DNA from: Macrophomina tecta
Taxonomy: Eukaryota > Ascomycota > Dothideomycetes > Botryosphaeriales > Botryosphaeriaceae
Assembly (NCBI GenBank): GCA_024180945.1
Contig: JAKSGN010000033.1
Coordinates: 744,001 to 808,000, forward strand
Direction: 5' to 3'
DNA length: 64,000 nucleotides
Part shown: in pieces, positions 46,150 through 57,577 of the stretch
How the letters are laid out: each line of letters opens with the position of its first letter
How positions within the stretch are numbered: position 1 is the stretch's first letter
Program-made: the position numbers and the translations under genes
The notes under the pieces: model-generated
The model's input: only the letters and a program-made list of their open reading frames with translations
The model's database searches: none
Told to the model about the DNA's origin: nothing

Positions 46150-48963
46150 ATGACTAACAGCAGAGCAAATTCCCTTGGTAATTCCGATGACCCGCTGGCA
46201 AACATTAACCTTGATGAGTGGTCCATGCCTATAGGAAACGACTCGGACTGGACTGGCGGATTCGATCTATTCTATACTGACCCTGTTGAACAGAACAGTG
46301 GCGCTGCTAGAAGCAGACTTTTCTCAATTCCCTCGGAATCTTCACGCAACTCCGACCAGAATGTTTCCCAGCCAATTCCAGCACCTAATACCACAGCTCA
46401 GGCTGAAGACCTATCCTGGCTCGACAACTTTGCCCATCCTCAACGGACCACCAACGAGCGTTCGACCCCTTTCCCGCTCCCTGGCGTATCAAGTGTTTAC
46501 CCTGAGCCGGATCTTCACCCCTCTGGCAATCCCTACTTCACCGCTCCGCAACAAAATATACTCATCGCTGGCTTCGATCCCATGAACTATGTGAGTGCAA
46601 GCTCAATCGGGTTTGACGCGCCTCAACCCAACCACTACAATCTGCCATTAGCGCTGGAGCCTTCTGCGACCTTCGCTATGCCAGCAAATGAATCTATTGG
46701 CCGCTCGTCCAATGGTGCCATTGCTCCTCCCAAACCGAATACTGTCTCGTCGAGGGGGGACTCCGCTGCACGAGCGGAAACCACGCGCAAATCTTCAAGC
46801 TCAACAAACAGTGATGAGTACACGGCCATGCTACCCACGCACTGGAATTACACGAGGGAGAAGCCCAAGTACGATCCGGAGCATCCTTGGCACCGCATCA
46901 ACACCACTACCCTGGGACTAACCAAGCGGTCCGGTAAAATTAATCAGTACGAGCAGAAGAGGATGTATAGACAAGGCCTCAAAAATCCCTTCGCCGCGTG
47001 GCATTCTCCGAATTACCGGTTTGATTACCACGAGCACGGCGAACTGAGCAAGTTGGAGTATTCGGCTGCCGAGATCAATGAGTTCATTTGCCACCACCCT
47101 GCTTCTGAGGATAGCAGGCTCATCCTGTGGGTCCAGAAGACTCCTGCTGACTCTGGTAAACGCTACCACACGCCCACACTGTCCAAGTGTCGCTTTACCG
47201 AGTGCCCTTCCCGATTGGCTGGCCTCAACGGTACAATCTGGAATGGGCACATGCGTATTGCGCTTGATGAAAGGTCTGTCAGATATAAGGACAAAGCCGA
47301 TCCCTTCTACGTGGCTGGGTTTTTCCACCTATACTGCTTCGAGAAATTCCTCGACCTGCCCTTCATCTGCACCCTGCCCAACGTTGAGGTCCGCGCTGAC
47401 ACTCGCACAATGCCGAACGAGCCAAATCACAAGTGGGGCGCTTCTCTGACAGAGGCTAAAGAAGGAGTCGTAGCTCAGCGCTTCATCGAGTCCTGTCGCA
47501 AGGGGCGCTCGCACATCCGCGACTTTGACAACTATCCTCGCCCTGGCACCCTGGCGCCGGGAGCCGAGTGGCCCTACAACCTCACCCTCAGCTACCGCAT
47601 GCAGGCAATCAAGGAAGGTGACCGTGCGCGTTCCTCTAAGCAGTCACTAAGCAAGCGTCCACAACGGCCCACTCAAGTGAACGTTAATCTCGGAGATTTG
47701 GCCATGGCATGCAGTGCTAAAGCTGCTATGCGGAAGCCCCAACCGGCGCCGAAACTGCGGCAAAAACGAAGCAGGAAGCGAAGGGCCTCCTGGTTTGACC
47801 AGGAGGACAGCGACTACGTTTCAGAGATGGAAGAACACGATGATAGCGGATTCGCTCTGAGGATAAGCAAGAGGCCCCGCCGTGACCACAATAACGCTGG
47901 TTCCAGTGTAGCGGCGCCGGCGCACGCACACCAACAAGCTATACGCCCGGCGGTCAGCCAATTAGCGCCGCAAGCCTCCAACGGCGCTGACGCGTCGGAT
48001 ACTTCCATGACACAGGACCTCCAGACCTATTTGGACCGGCAGAACGCGTGGCCCCAATATACTCCAGGAAGCGATCCGCCCGCGACAGCCGCCGCCGCCA
48101 CCAGCACTGTCGCTAACGCTCTCACCACCAGCTCTGCGCTTGAAATCTCCACCGCTCTCAGGAATGCCTATCCTTCCCTCTTCGTCGATCCTGCCCTGAA
48201 CGTTCACCAACCGCAACCTGTCCCGGACTACCCTCCCGACGGCTTCGGCCCCCCTGCTCCCTCATGCTCCTCCTCCCACCCACAGCCGCTCTCCTCGTTA
48301 CCTGACTACCCTCCCGATACCTTCACCGCTCCTGCTCCCGCTACCTCCTCCCGCTCCCACAGCACAAAACCTACCTCCGCCATCACCACCACAGCCCAAA
48401 CCATCCACCGCGAACTTCCCGTCCCCAATTCCTTCCCCCTCAACGCCGCCTTCGCCCTCTCCAACCCCAAATCCAAGCGGCCCCGCGCCGACGGCGACAA
48501 TGGCGAGAACGCGGACACTCCGCCGCCATCCAAGCGCGGCCGCTTCTCCTCCACCTCTGCATCCGCATCCGCCGCTCCTGCAGAACCCCTCTCTTCCATC
48601 TCGGCCAACGTCCCTTCGTCGCGCGAGGTCAGCCCGAAAAGCCGCACCGTCTCGACCCTCAGCGTCGAGACGCCGAGAAGTCGGAGCGAGAAGAGCGGGT
48701 TGTCGGACATGACGCGGAAACGGAGCTTGAGGTTGAGTGGCGGGTCGGGGGATAGTGGCAGTTGGGGCAGTTGGGGGGTGGATTTGATGGGGAGGTCGTC
48801 GGGCTCGAGTGAGGACGTAGTAGGAGGGAGAAGAAGGAGAAGTAGGAGGCTGAGTGGTCAGGTGGCAACGGCAGTGGCAGTGAAGGGGATGAGGGAGAGT
48901 GACAGTGGGGAGAGCTTTGGCAGTTTGGGGAGTTTGGGGAGTTTGTTTGGGGCGGAAAGGTAG
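46150..48963 (+). CDS. uncharacterised fungal protein, probably nuclear
   Basis: A single exon of 937 aa that I cannot assign to a named family. Residues about 1-220 are acidic and Ser/Asn/Pro-rich. A conserved-looking globular segment of about 230 residues starts at HWNYTREKPKYDPEHPWHRINTTT and includes YRQGLKNPFAAWHSPNYRF, LSKCRFTECP, GHMRIALDE, DPFYVAGFFHLYCFEKFLDLP and RFIESCRKGRS. Its Cys and His spacing (CRFTECP, HLYCFE) could hold a metal, which is inference only. The C-terminal half is disordered with several basic clusters (KLRQKRSRKRRASW, SKRPRR, SKRGR) that resemble nuclear localisation signals. The Ser/Gly-rich end is encoded by short GGGGAGTTT repeats. It may be a transcription-associated protein. 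Confidence 0.8.
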   Translation: MTNSRANSLGNSDDPLANINLDEWSMPIGNDSDWTGGFDLFYTDPVEQNSGAARSRLFSIPSESSRNSDQNVSQPIPAPNTTAQAEDLSWLDNFAHPQRTTNERSTPFPLPGVSSVYPEPDLHPSGNPYFTAPQQNILIAGFDPMNYVSASSIGFDAPQPNHYNLPLALEPSATFAMPANESIGRSSNGAIAPPKPNTVSSRGDSAARAETTRKSSSSTNSDEYTAMLPTHWNYTREKPKYDPEHPWHRINTTTLGLTKRSGKINQYEQKRMYRQGLKNPFAAWHSPNYRFDYHEHGELSKLEYSAAEINEFICHHPASEDSRLILWVQKTPADSGKRYHTPTLSKCRFTECPSRLAGLNGTIWNGHMRIALDERSVRYKDKADPFYVAGFFHLYCFEKFLDLPFICTLPNVEVRADTRTMPNEPNHKWGASLTEAKEGVVAQRFIESCRKGRSHIRDFDNYPRPGTLAPGAEWPYNLTLSYRMQAIKEGDRARSSKQSLSKRPQRPTQVNVNLGDLAMACSAKAAMRKPQPAPKLRQKRSRKRRASWFDQEDSDYVSEMEEHDDSGFALRISKRPRRDHNNAGSSVAAPAHAHQQAIRPAVSQLAPQASNGADASDTSMTQDLQTYLDRQNAWPQYTPGSDPPATAAAATSTVANALTTSSALEISTALRNAYPSLFVDPALNVHQPQPVPDYPPDGFGPPAPSCSSSHPQPLSSLPDYPPDTFTAPAPATSSRSHSTKPTSAITTTAQTIHRELPVPNSFPLNAAFALSNPKSKRPRADGDNGENADTPPPSKRGRFSSTSASASAAPAEPLSSISANVPSSREVSPKSRTVSTLSVETPRSRSEKSGLSDMTRKRSLRLSGGSGDSGSWGSWGVDLMGRSSGSSEDVVGGRRRRSRRLSGQVATAVAVKGMRESDSGESFGSLGSLGSLFGAER

Positions 48964-49812
48964 GTGTGATGAGCAGGGTAGGTTCATCTTTTTCTTGTTT
49001 GTTTGCTCTGAGAGCCTGTTTTTAGAAAGGTTGGGTAGATAAGACGCTAAGCATGCCTATCCTTGCTTCATTATGTCTTGCCATCGCATTCATTCTGAAA
49101 TGCCTAGTGCCTCGGTTTTTGACGTCTCACAATGCAACATTCGAGCGTCTGGCTATTACAGTTGCGCAGAATCTCCGTATGAGCGGTCTCTGCGGCCTGG
49201 TAAAAAAAAGCGTGACAGTCTGGCGATTGCCGGAATTGATGCCAACTGGCTCCACCATCGCCCTTTTCTCCGCACATCTTCCTTCAGACGCCGTTCTCGA
49301 ATGTGCTGCTCCCTAAGACGTAGACCGTGATCCCTTCGATAACCTTGCTCGACTTCATCTTCAGGTATCGGAGAAGGTGGAGGTGGGGGTATCCCACGAA
49401 GCAAGAACCGCACTATCTCACGAGCGCGCATCATGCGTGCGCTCTGGATTGCTTCCTCGAGGAATTGCCCAAACTGCAGACCGTTCGCTGTAAATAGTCT
49501 TGGCAAGGACACGTTATCCTCGCGGGAGAGACTACGGAACCCGTGCCTCATGAATACAGCTTTTTGCTGGAAGTCGAGACAAACTTTGGCGCGCTTTTGA
49601 CAGATCATGTGACGGATAAAGTTCTGGCAGCCTCCAAAGAGATTCTAATTGCACTCCTCAGTAAAACTTCATAGAGCTCTTGTTTTGAAGGTTCATCATG
49701 CCCAGTCGTTGAAGCCTAGATAAGCTTTGTGTCGCCTCTCGAGCTTGTGAACTTCCGCGACTGTGGCGGTATCTTGACTTTGGCTAAGGAAAAAACCTCT
49801 GTGGATCTCCAG
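48964..49812. other. intergenic, possible 3' end of the NLR relic
   Basis: A minus-strand frame at 49156-49608 has mixed composition but no recognisable repeat or domain. It could be the eroded C-terminal part of the broken receptor gene upstream of it, or chance. Nothing else is seen. Confidence 0.35.
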
Positions 49813-52138
49813 TTACCTTGCGCACATACAGCCGCGAGCGCAGATGTGGCCGCAGGGGCAGCCGGATTTTTGACTCAGAAGGCTTCTCACGACGCCGACG
49901 ATGTCATACCAGGACGCGAAGGCTATCGGGTGCTCAAAGCTTTTGGGTACCTCATTGCGGACGATCGATCTCCAGAACATGAAGGCGGATTGGTCCTGGA
50001 ACAGGGCATGCAGAGGGCCTGTAACTGCGAGTTCCACCTCTTGTGACTTTGCAAGGCTCATCCAGGCCTCCTCCCCTGCCCATGTTGAGAAAGGATAGCG
50101 GTTAAGCAAAACGCTCGGTGCCTGAGATTCGACGGTGAGGAAGCTGGTGACGTTTTTGCTCGCTCGGCTGACTTGCAGCAGGTATTTCAGGCACACCGTA
50201 GCCACGCATATCTGACACTCAATTCCACAAGCGGAATAGTCATTTCGTCGAAAGGAACGCCTGACCGAGCTGTGCGCGAGTTGGATCGCTTGCCCGTTCA
50301 CTCTAGAATCGACGATGGTTGTCTCTGTGGTTAGGCTCGTGCCGATCTCCTTGATTGAATGCCATTCAATTCGCTCTTTCTAGGCTTTTCCCTTTCCGTA
50401 CTGACCGAAAGCGCATCCTTGGCCTCAGTTTCTGATAAGGGCGTCCTCGAGTAATATGAAGGACGCAAAAGAAGCAATGACTTTGGCCGCTGCACTTCTG
50501 ATATCCTTTGCAGTATTTGGTCATATGCTTGGTTGAGATCCCACGGCAAACGACTAAGCCCAGCTTCGAGATCTTCTCTAGTGACACAGCTTCTGAGAGA
50601 GTCGAGCTGGCATGCTGCCAGCCGAAACCGGGGGTTATATGAGATATACTTTCAGTAGTTTTGCCACTCTGTCCAGGACTCACAAACCATTTGGCTTTCC
50701 GCAGACTTGACTGGAAATTCGGGTTGAGGGTAGCCCCGGATGCCAACCCTCATTTGTACCGGTAGCCCGCCGATGGATACAGGCCTCGACTTCTTAGGAG
50801 AGGCCACTGCCAGACATTGAAATGTGAGAGTAGGTCCAATTGGAAGCGCTCTTCTCAGACTGCGGTGGCGCTGGATCGCCAAAGCGGCTCGTAACCGAGA
50901 GGCGCATTTGGCGACCTTGGCCGACAGTTAGCCGGAAGTCGTCAATCCACTTAAGCAGTTGCTTTTTGCTTAGTTGACTCGTCGAAAGCATCTATCATAA
51001 CAATAACCTCGCCCGTTTTCTCCAGCATCTTTTGAAACAACAAAGCAAGCCGTCTTACCATGGTTCGTGTGTGTAATCCGGCATATTTCCGGTGGGTTTT
51101 TTTTTTTTTTTTTCAACCAAAATTATGACTCTTTCATCTGTTTCTTCTTGTATATTTGTGATATAAGTGAACGCAGTAGTTGTTCGAGTGTTTGCTTACT
51201 CGAATCTGGAAATCAAAGAAGAAGTAAAGACAACGACTCCTATACCTGCGGACAACAGCGGCAGCAAGGCAAGTTTTCCCACAGCCAGCTATACCACTGA
51301 ACCATAATAAAGACCGCGGGTATTCGATCGACTGCCTTAATTCCTTGCTGGTGAGGAAACCATGTCCCGGAAGTGGGGTGGATGCCGGCGATTGCTCTTT
51401 CGTAACATGTGGAGTGGTCGGGTGGTGATAGCCATTTCATAATCGTTCCACGTGTTCTCCCTGTGAGCATGGTATCCGTGCCTGCCTGGAGATCCTGCAT
51501 TGTATCGTATACTTGATCAGTCAGTGAAGCCGATTATCTGCATACACGGCTTGTTTGATGAACTAACGCGCGCTGATAGCCATGGCCAGAGTCTCTTCAG
51601 CATTGACTCGGCTTGGTGATACTCGGCGGAGAAGATCCTTGGTATACGCAGCTGCAGTTATTGATGCATGCCCCCGCTATTGCTTGTTTTTATGGGTGTC
51701 CGAGTAGTCGCAAATGCCCAAATGCCTGGCCTTGTATGGTTTTCCCGTAGTCGTACTGGAAACTCCCTCCCATTCCAGCTCGAGGGCTGCTGACCACAAC
51801 GTCACCCAGCCGAATATCGCTGTCTTTGCTCGGGGCCTCGCCCCCAACACCCACAATCAATCCAATGCTCACATTCTTGAAAGTCCTTAACATGGTCGTA
51901 GCGACGCTAGCGGCAGCACCTGTCACGTATTCGCCCTCCGGAAGCACCGCGATGACCACGTTGTGGCCCGCCATCTCTCCAAGGATGTACACATTGTTGT
52001 CATTTTGTGCTCTTCGGGAAATATGTCGTGCGCCTCGTCAAGAAACTGGCGTGCTGCACCTGCCTCGATCGAGATCGCGCTGATCCAACCAACGGTGTAT
52101 TTGTCCGGATCCGAGCCTGCATCGGTGGTGTATGCCAT
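49813..52138 (-). pseudogene. broken PNP-NACHT NLR-like receptor gene
   Basis: Successive minus-strand fragments in different frames follow the order of fungal NLRs with an N-terminal nucleoside phosphorylase domain. They are YTVGWISAISIEAGAARQFLDE (ATG at 52138), MAGHNVVIAVLPEGEY and IGLIVGVGGEAPSKDSDIRLGD (to about 51690), the domain end ASITAAAYTKDLL (about 51640), the linker WLSPPDHSTCYERA, Walker A GIAGCGKT (51272-51295), QTLEQLLRSLISQIYK, Walker B VIVMIDAFDES (50975-51007), SVTSRF, and the winged-helix region WDLNQAYDQILQRI (about 50540) and YPFSTWAGEEAW (about 50080). Damage includes a 1-nt shift in an A run (about 52003), loss of the middle of the phosphorylase domain, a TGG-to-TAG-type stop (51677-51679), a 1-nt shift before Walker A, and further stops. 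Intact relatives act in heterokaryon incompatibility and innate recognition. Confidence 0.85.
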
Positions 52139-53451
52139 GACTGGGCCGCAGAACGGTACTTTATTTTGACCAAGCGCGTGGATGTCAGGCGTCGTATTAG
52201 TCCAAAGTGGCCCTAGAGATCTGTATGTTGATTAGCTGCAGCAGGGTACCGTTCCGAGCATACGGCTGTTCGCGTCCGACGTCCTTTCCGCCTCGCCAGC
52301 TCCTTGGATTCCAAGTTTCCCTTCTTGACTGGAGTGAACTTAACGAAAGTACCATACAATTCAGCAAGAATTGATGGGAAATTGACGACTGAGATGATCG
52401 TCGAGGGTCGAAGCACGCGAGGAGGCAAGTGCTTCAGCTCGGACGCAAGGGCAGGGGTTGGTCGTGCATCAAAAGCCAGCTCAACATTCTTTCCTTAGGC
52501 AATTATGAAGCCATCCACACTACCGGAAGAGTCCCAAGGGCCGCATTCTTTCAGTATTTGCACATCAATCGCCTTTGTATCTTACCATCTCATCTTCTTT
52601 TGTTCAACTCTGCTTCCTTGAGCTTGCTTCAGCACCTATAATGCTATATCATGATTCGGTCGCCGAACTTGGGTTTGGTGAGGGGAGGCCGGAGAACCCC
52701 AACTCGGCGGCTTTGAGAGGCGGATTGTATCCCTAGCGACGAAAGAAGAATAGACTGGAGATCATGGCTGACACTGTGTTAAAAAAAATCGTCTTATTTG
52801 TTCACTTCCGGCTTTATCATAGGTCGGAAAAGGGGTGTCTGAAGCAGTGGTGGAGCGGGGTGATGCCGGCGGGACGTCACAGAAACAGCTGCGCCAGCCT
52901 TGGTTCAGAAACATAGATGCTATTGTGAAGATGTATGGAGGGCGGGACAGCCACGGTCTTCCTCCCCGTCGCAAAGACAGGCAACATAACCCGAAAAAGG
53001 CCGGTTCGGTCGAGACGACTTTCCGGATTCGGAAAGAGTGGCGCGCCAAGACCCCAGGAACAGTTTCGAAGAGCACGGAGAAATTAAGCAAACGAAGGTT
53101 TAGGCCAATGAGAGAGAGGGTTTCCAGGCTTAACTGAACTAGCGAGGCTAATCGGGAAGCCGTTGCAGCTCGAGCCAAGGCATAGCAGCTCATGGCAAGG
53201 CACATCGCGTTGGTGAGGCAGAACACGCTCGTATACTCGCATGAGCGGCAACCTAAACTACCTGACCCCATGCGCACAGCCAACGGGCAGTGCAGCCCTT
53301 TCGAGACCTGTCCAAATTTCGGAGAAAAGACATGTTGCATATAACACCAATTCCACGCCGTGGGACGTCGGGAACAAGCAAGTTGTCTCTGCGCCCGCAT
53401 CACTCGACGCTTTTTTTGAAAACGAGCCTCAGAACCACGACGACCATCACG
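52139..53451. other. intergenic, no gene recognised
   Basis: A minus-strand frame (52762-53541) of 259 codons crosses this stretch but begins at a non-ATG codon inside the neighbouring membrane-protein exon and shows no known domain. I see no supported gene. Confidence 0.4.
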
Positions 53452-54592
53452 ATGGCTGACGGAGGCATCATCCCCGCGATCGTCGCGCTGCTCCTCTTCG
53501 TCCTCGTCACCGGCATCAACGCCTTCCAAGCCTACCGCCACCGGGCCTGGCTCCTCTGGTCCCTCATCCTCAGCGGCCTGCGTGAGTTCCCCATCGTCTC
53601 CAGCACACCTCTCAGCCTCAAACCCCCCGCCTTACCAACCTCGCTCAACCCGTCCAATCACAAACAGAGAAGACTAACGCATCCCTTTCCCTCCCACCCA
53701 GTCTTCATCCCCTCCTTCGCCCTCCGCGCCGCCATCAGCAGCACCTCGGACGACCGCTCCGACGAGCCCATCTACAGCATCGCCATCGTCCCGCACGCCC
53801 TTGCCGCGCTGCTGCTGCACGTCGCCGTCTTCGCCCTCTTCCAGCGCCTGGTGTGGTGGACGGCGCCGTCGCCGTCGGCGCTGACGCGGCGCGCGCTGTG
53901 GTTCGCGCCGACGTACGCGTTCCGCTTCATGTACGGCGCGCTGGTGGCCGTGGCCGCGGCGCAGTGCGTGCCGCTGGCGATTTTCGTCTGGAGCGGGCTG
54001 GTTGGGCAGACGGTCGTGCTGGCCGTCTTTCTGGCGCTCGCGGCGAGGTTTGCCCGGGTGAGCCGGGCGTGGGCGGGACTGGTGCGGGCGGAGCAGGAGA
54101 AGGGCGGGAGCGGCGCGTGGAGAAGGAAGGGGCTGTGGGGCGTGGTCGGGATGGCGGGCGTGCTTGCGGTGAGTTGTCTCCCCCCTCTGGCGCTCATGCT
54201 GGGCGAAGAGCAGCGTTTTGTGCTGACGTGCGCGGTTGGGCGCAAGCTCCGCTCCCTTCTGGGATCGATCATGATCATCGTGCGCGAGCAGTCGTCGTTC
54301 TTGTCCGTCTATCTGTTCGACTCGCTGCCGCTGCTGGGTAAGTGGTTCGCCGTCTTCGAGCATGTTGGCCGGGAGTTCTGGTGCTGATGCTGGTTGTTGC
54401 GGTGCAGTCTGCTTCGTCCTTTTCGCCTGCCTCCATCCTGGGACCTACATGCCCGCCGAGTACACGCGCCTCCGCATCGACAAAGACTCCGTCATGCAGA
54501 CTAAGATGGCGGATGCGCGCGTTGCAGAGCTGACGCGGGACGCGTACCTTACCGCAAACTCAAGGGCGACGACGGAGACCTCGTCGGTGTAA
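53452..54592 (+). CDS. fungal multi-pass membrane protein of unknown function
   Basis: Model join(53452..53581, 53702..54337, 54408..54592) gives 316 aa. Intron 1 (GTGAGT, CTAAC branch, CCAG) is 120 nt and open in frame, so retention would also translate. Intron 2 is 70 nt (GTAAGT, TGCAG). Hydrophobic spans: IIPAIVALLLFVLVTGINAF, WLLWSLILSGLLFIPSFALR across the junction, AALLLHVAVFALFQRLVWW, ALVAVAAAQCVPLAIFVW, VGQTVVLAVFLALAAR, GVVGMAGVLAVS, and LFDSLPLLVCFVLFACLHPG. The last, with its HPG after the span and the preceding VYLFDSLP, resembles RTA1-like and DUF3112-like fungal membrane proteins. A further GTGAGT near 54172 may mark another in-frame intron that would remove part of the sixth span region. 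Function and ligand are unknown. Confidence 0.72.
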
Positions 54593-55267
54593 TGGTGGCC
54601 ATCTTTTTGTCGAACTCTGGAGTTGTTTGGTGTGTTCATGCGTTGACCTGTTTGAATGCGTCTCGTTCATGGACATGGATTGTTAGATATATATATTACT
54701 TCCTCTTCGCCCTCCCATTGCGCCAAGCGTGAGCTGCGAATGAAATATGGCTGGTCCGGTTTGCTGGATTCCATTGTGAGTGTAGCGTGATCAGCTTGGG
54801 AGTGCAAGCTAGTGGCGTCTGGCATGGGCACACTCAGAACAGATCAGAAAGCTCCGCTAAGACCGAGCGCCATGACACACGAGGCTGCCGCAGTCGGAGC
54901 GCCGGTAGTTGGGTTGCTTTTATAGCTGGCCGAGCTTGGGAGAGGGCGGAATACATGTCGCGCGTGAGCAGGAACATGGCTCCAGGGGCTCGATGGCATG
55001 CCTGCATGTTCACTGTAAAGACACATGAGAACAAATAAAATCGTAGCTCATAGCTCAGGAGAAAATCTTTGTTAAGCGGACACTATATTCTCCTCTTCCT
55101 GCTCCGCGGCGTAGGAAGAGAATATTAAAAACGGGCAAGGTGATGGGAAAGTCGGTAATTACATTTGATTGAAGCTCTATCACGTTGCAGTGGACAAGGC
55201 AACTGAAAACCACGTTCATTCCATGGCAATCCTTCCCCCGCCCTTACGCAACTGTACCAAACGTGAT
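54593..55267. other. intergenic between convergent genes
   Basis: This is the 3' side of both the membrane-protein gene and the beta-glucosidase gene. A TATATATATTA tract lies at about 54688-54698. No gene is seen. Confidence 0.5.
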
Positions 55268-57577
55268 TCACTGCTCCTGATACACCTTGAACGCATTGAC
55301 ATACTCGAAGAAACTCGCCTTATAAAACCGTTCCTGCGTTGTGAAGTTGACATACTGCATCCCCCTGCCCGTTAGCTTACAGCCTCGCTCAAAGAAAGTG
55401 CCTCAAACTCACCTGCAACCCAAACTTGACATCATACCCCGTCGTCCACTCCAAATTATCAATCAAACTCCACGCCAGACATCCCACCACCCGCGTCCCT
55501 TCCGCCAACGCAATCAAAATGGCCTCCATATAGTCATGGAAATACGCGCTCCTGATTGGATCGAACAGGATATCGGCGAGGATCGTCTTCTGCCGCTCGA
55601 ACGGCTCGCCGAACCCGAACTCGCTGACAGCGATGCCGCCTGCCGGGCGCCATGTGTCCTGGATGTAGCGCAGGAACGTGGGAACCCAATCGGTCGCCTT
55701 GTGCAGCCAGGGCGCTTTGGGGTCGGCGGCGGGGCCGATGTTCCAGCCGCCGGAGGCGCGCGAGTAGGTGTAGGTGGTGTTGTAGCAGCCTGGGTAGAGG
55801 GGAGTGGAGGCATTGGCGATGCAGGACGTGATGCCGCCATCCGGGGCGGCGACGAAGTTGCTGGTGTAGGCATCATGGGCGAAGAGGTCGGCGGAGCCGT
55901 TGAGGGCGGTTTTTTCGGCGTCAGTGAAGGCGGGGAGGAATCCGGAAACGTAATCTTTGAGGCGGGATGGGTAGTCGCCGTCGATGAAGAGCGGGTTCGC
56001 GAACCAGCCTTCGTTGAAGTCCCAGGCACGTTGGGTCGCCTCGGCGTCGGCGGTGCTGTTGGTGAGGGGGATCTTGTAGCCGCCGTTGAGCTTCAGGGAG
56101 ACAGTGCCGGTGAGGTTGAGGGATTTGGCGAGGCGGTAAGCTTGCGCGTGGGCTTGGAGGACGTGGTGACCGCAGTAGTAGGGCTGCTGGACGTCTGGTA
56201 TGGAGGTTGCGGCAAAGTAATGATATGGAAGCGGATAGAACCCGCAGAAAACGATGGGTTCGTTGAATGTGTACCAATACGGCACCTTATTACCCCAGCG
56301 CTCAAACAGCACACGAGCGTAAGCGACGAAGTCAGGTACGATGTCGGAAGATAGCCAACCGCCGTACTTGTTCTGCAGGAAGAGTGGCAGATCCCAGTGG
56401 TAGAGCGTGACAGCAGGTTTGATGCCATACTGAATGCATGTATCGATTAAGTCGTCGTAATGCGCGAGCCCTTGCTCATTCACTGCGCCAGCACCGAAGG
56501 GGAAGATGCGCGCCCAGGAGATGGAGAAAGAGTACACTTTCACACCCATGGCCGCGATGCGCGCGATATCTGCCGATTGCCAACTGCGTCAGTAAGGGGC
56601 CTGCAGAAGGACGTCTTAATGCTAGTCTCAGGTCTCAAACTTGACGCACCCTCTTTGTAAAGATAGTACTCATTGTCGGAGATGTCGCCAGTCTCGTTGG
56701 TCGTGATGTAGCCATTCACTCTGTGCGCAAACACGTCCCATATTGTTGGGCCTTTGCCTTCGTCTTTTGCAGCGCCTTCTACTTGGTAAGAAGCGCTTGA
56801 GACGCCCCACCAGAAGTCGGAAGGAAATGACCAGCTCTCATTTTTACCCTGTAGGGGGGTCTGTTGACCGGTAGGATAGGCCGGGTAGTAGAGCCCTGGT
56901 GGTGGAATGAGGGAGCTGGAAGGGATCGGCGTCGGCTCGACCGTGGTGTTGATAGACGCGGTGGAAACGGGGCCGACGAAGATATTCCAATAATCTGGCG
57001 CAAGTCAGTGATTGTATACAGTACCCTGCTTTCCACCGTCCCAGAGATCCGGACGTGCTGATGAGGCTTTGGCGGCACTATCCGACGGCGGAGCTTTGCA
57101 TTGTGATGGCAGAGAAGTGTATGGGCACCGCTGTACCACGACATAGAGATGGGTAAAGACAAAGGTTCGTGGACATCGACAGACGGGTCAAACGCGGGAC
57201 ACAAGATCTGCGCACATGCATAGGCAAAACCCGGTCCGCGGTGACAAAACAAGCAGAGTGCGTGAAAAGTTCCAAGACATGTTAAATGAAAGGGCCCACG
57301 CATCTCCGTCGCAACCTCAAGTCACACGAAGAAGCAGAGAGGAAAAACAGGAAGAAGTGGCAAGATAGCGAGAGAGCTCACCCTCCAGCGAGATGCCCGC
57401 TGTGGTTGAAAAGGCGCTGCCGGCAGCCGTCTGGGTGGCACTGGCAAACGTGCTGTCGGTTTCCGTTACAGGCGCACCGCTGCTGCCATCGCTGCCACTG
57501 CCACTGGCGGCGCCCTGTGCGACCGCCACACCAGCAACACAAACCGCACAACAGCTGTGACACAACGACGACCTCAT
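55268..57577 (-). CDS. secreted GH1 beta-glucosidase
   Basis: CDS is join(57382..57577, 56650..56994, 55413..56569, 55268..55354) on the minus strand, 594 aa; introns are 387, 80 and 58 nt. The Met at 57577 opens a signal peptide (CHSCCAVCVAGVAVAQGA), then a Ser/Gly/Thr-rich linker (residues about 25-70). GH1 hallmarks follow: DFWWGVSSASYQVEGAAKDEGKGPTIWD, DIARIAAMGVKVYSFSISWARIFP, ALYHWDLP-like TLYHWDLPLFL, YWYTFNEPIVFCGFY with the acid/base Glu in TFNEP, GGIAVSEFGFGEPF with the likely nucleophile Glu, and [27 protein letters not shown]. The last exon encodes QERFYKASFFEYVNAF. These enzymes split terminal glucose from beta-glucosides such as cellobiose. The SEFGF sequence replaces the usual TENG, as in other long fungal GH1 proteins. 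The first intron is unusually long, so the signal exon is slightly less certain. Confidence 0.93.

Noticed and set aside
49156..49608. 150-codon minus-strand frame downstream of the NLR relic
   Set aside because: It could be an eroded receptor C-terminus, but no ankyrin, WD or TPR repeat can be seen, so it is not annotated as a gene.
52762..53541. 259-codon minus-strand frame next to the NLR relic
   Set aside because: It begins at a non-ATG codon inside an exon of the opposite-strand membrane protein and its translation shows no family motif.
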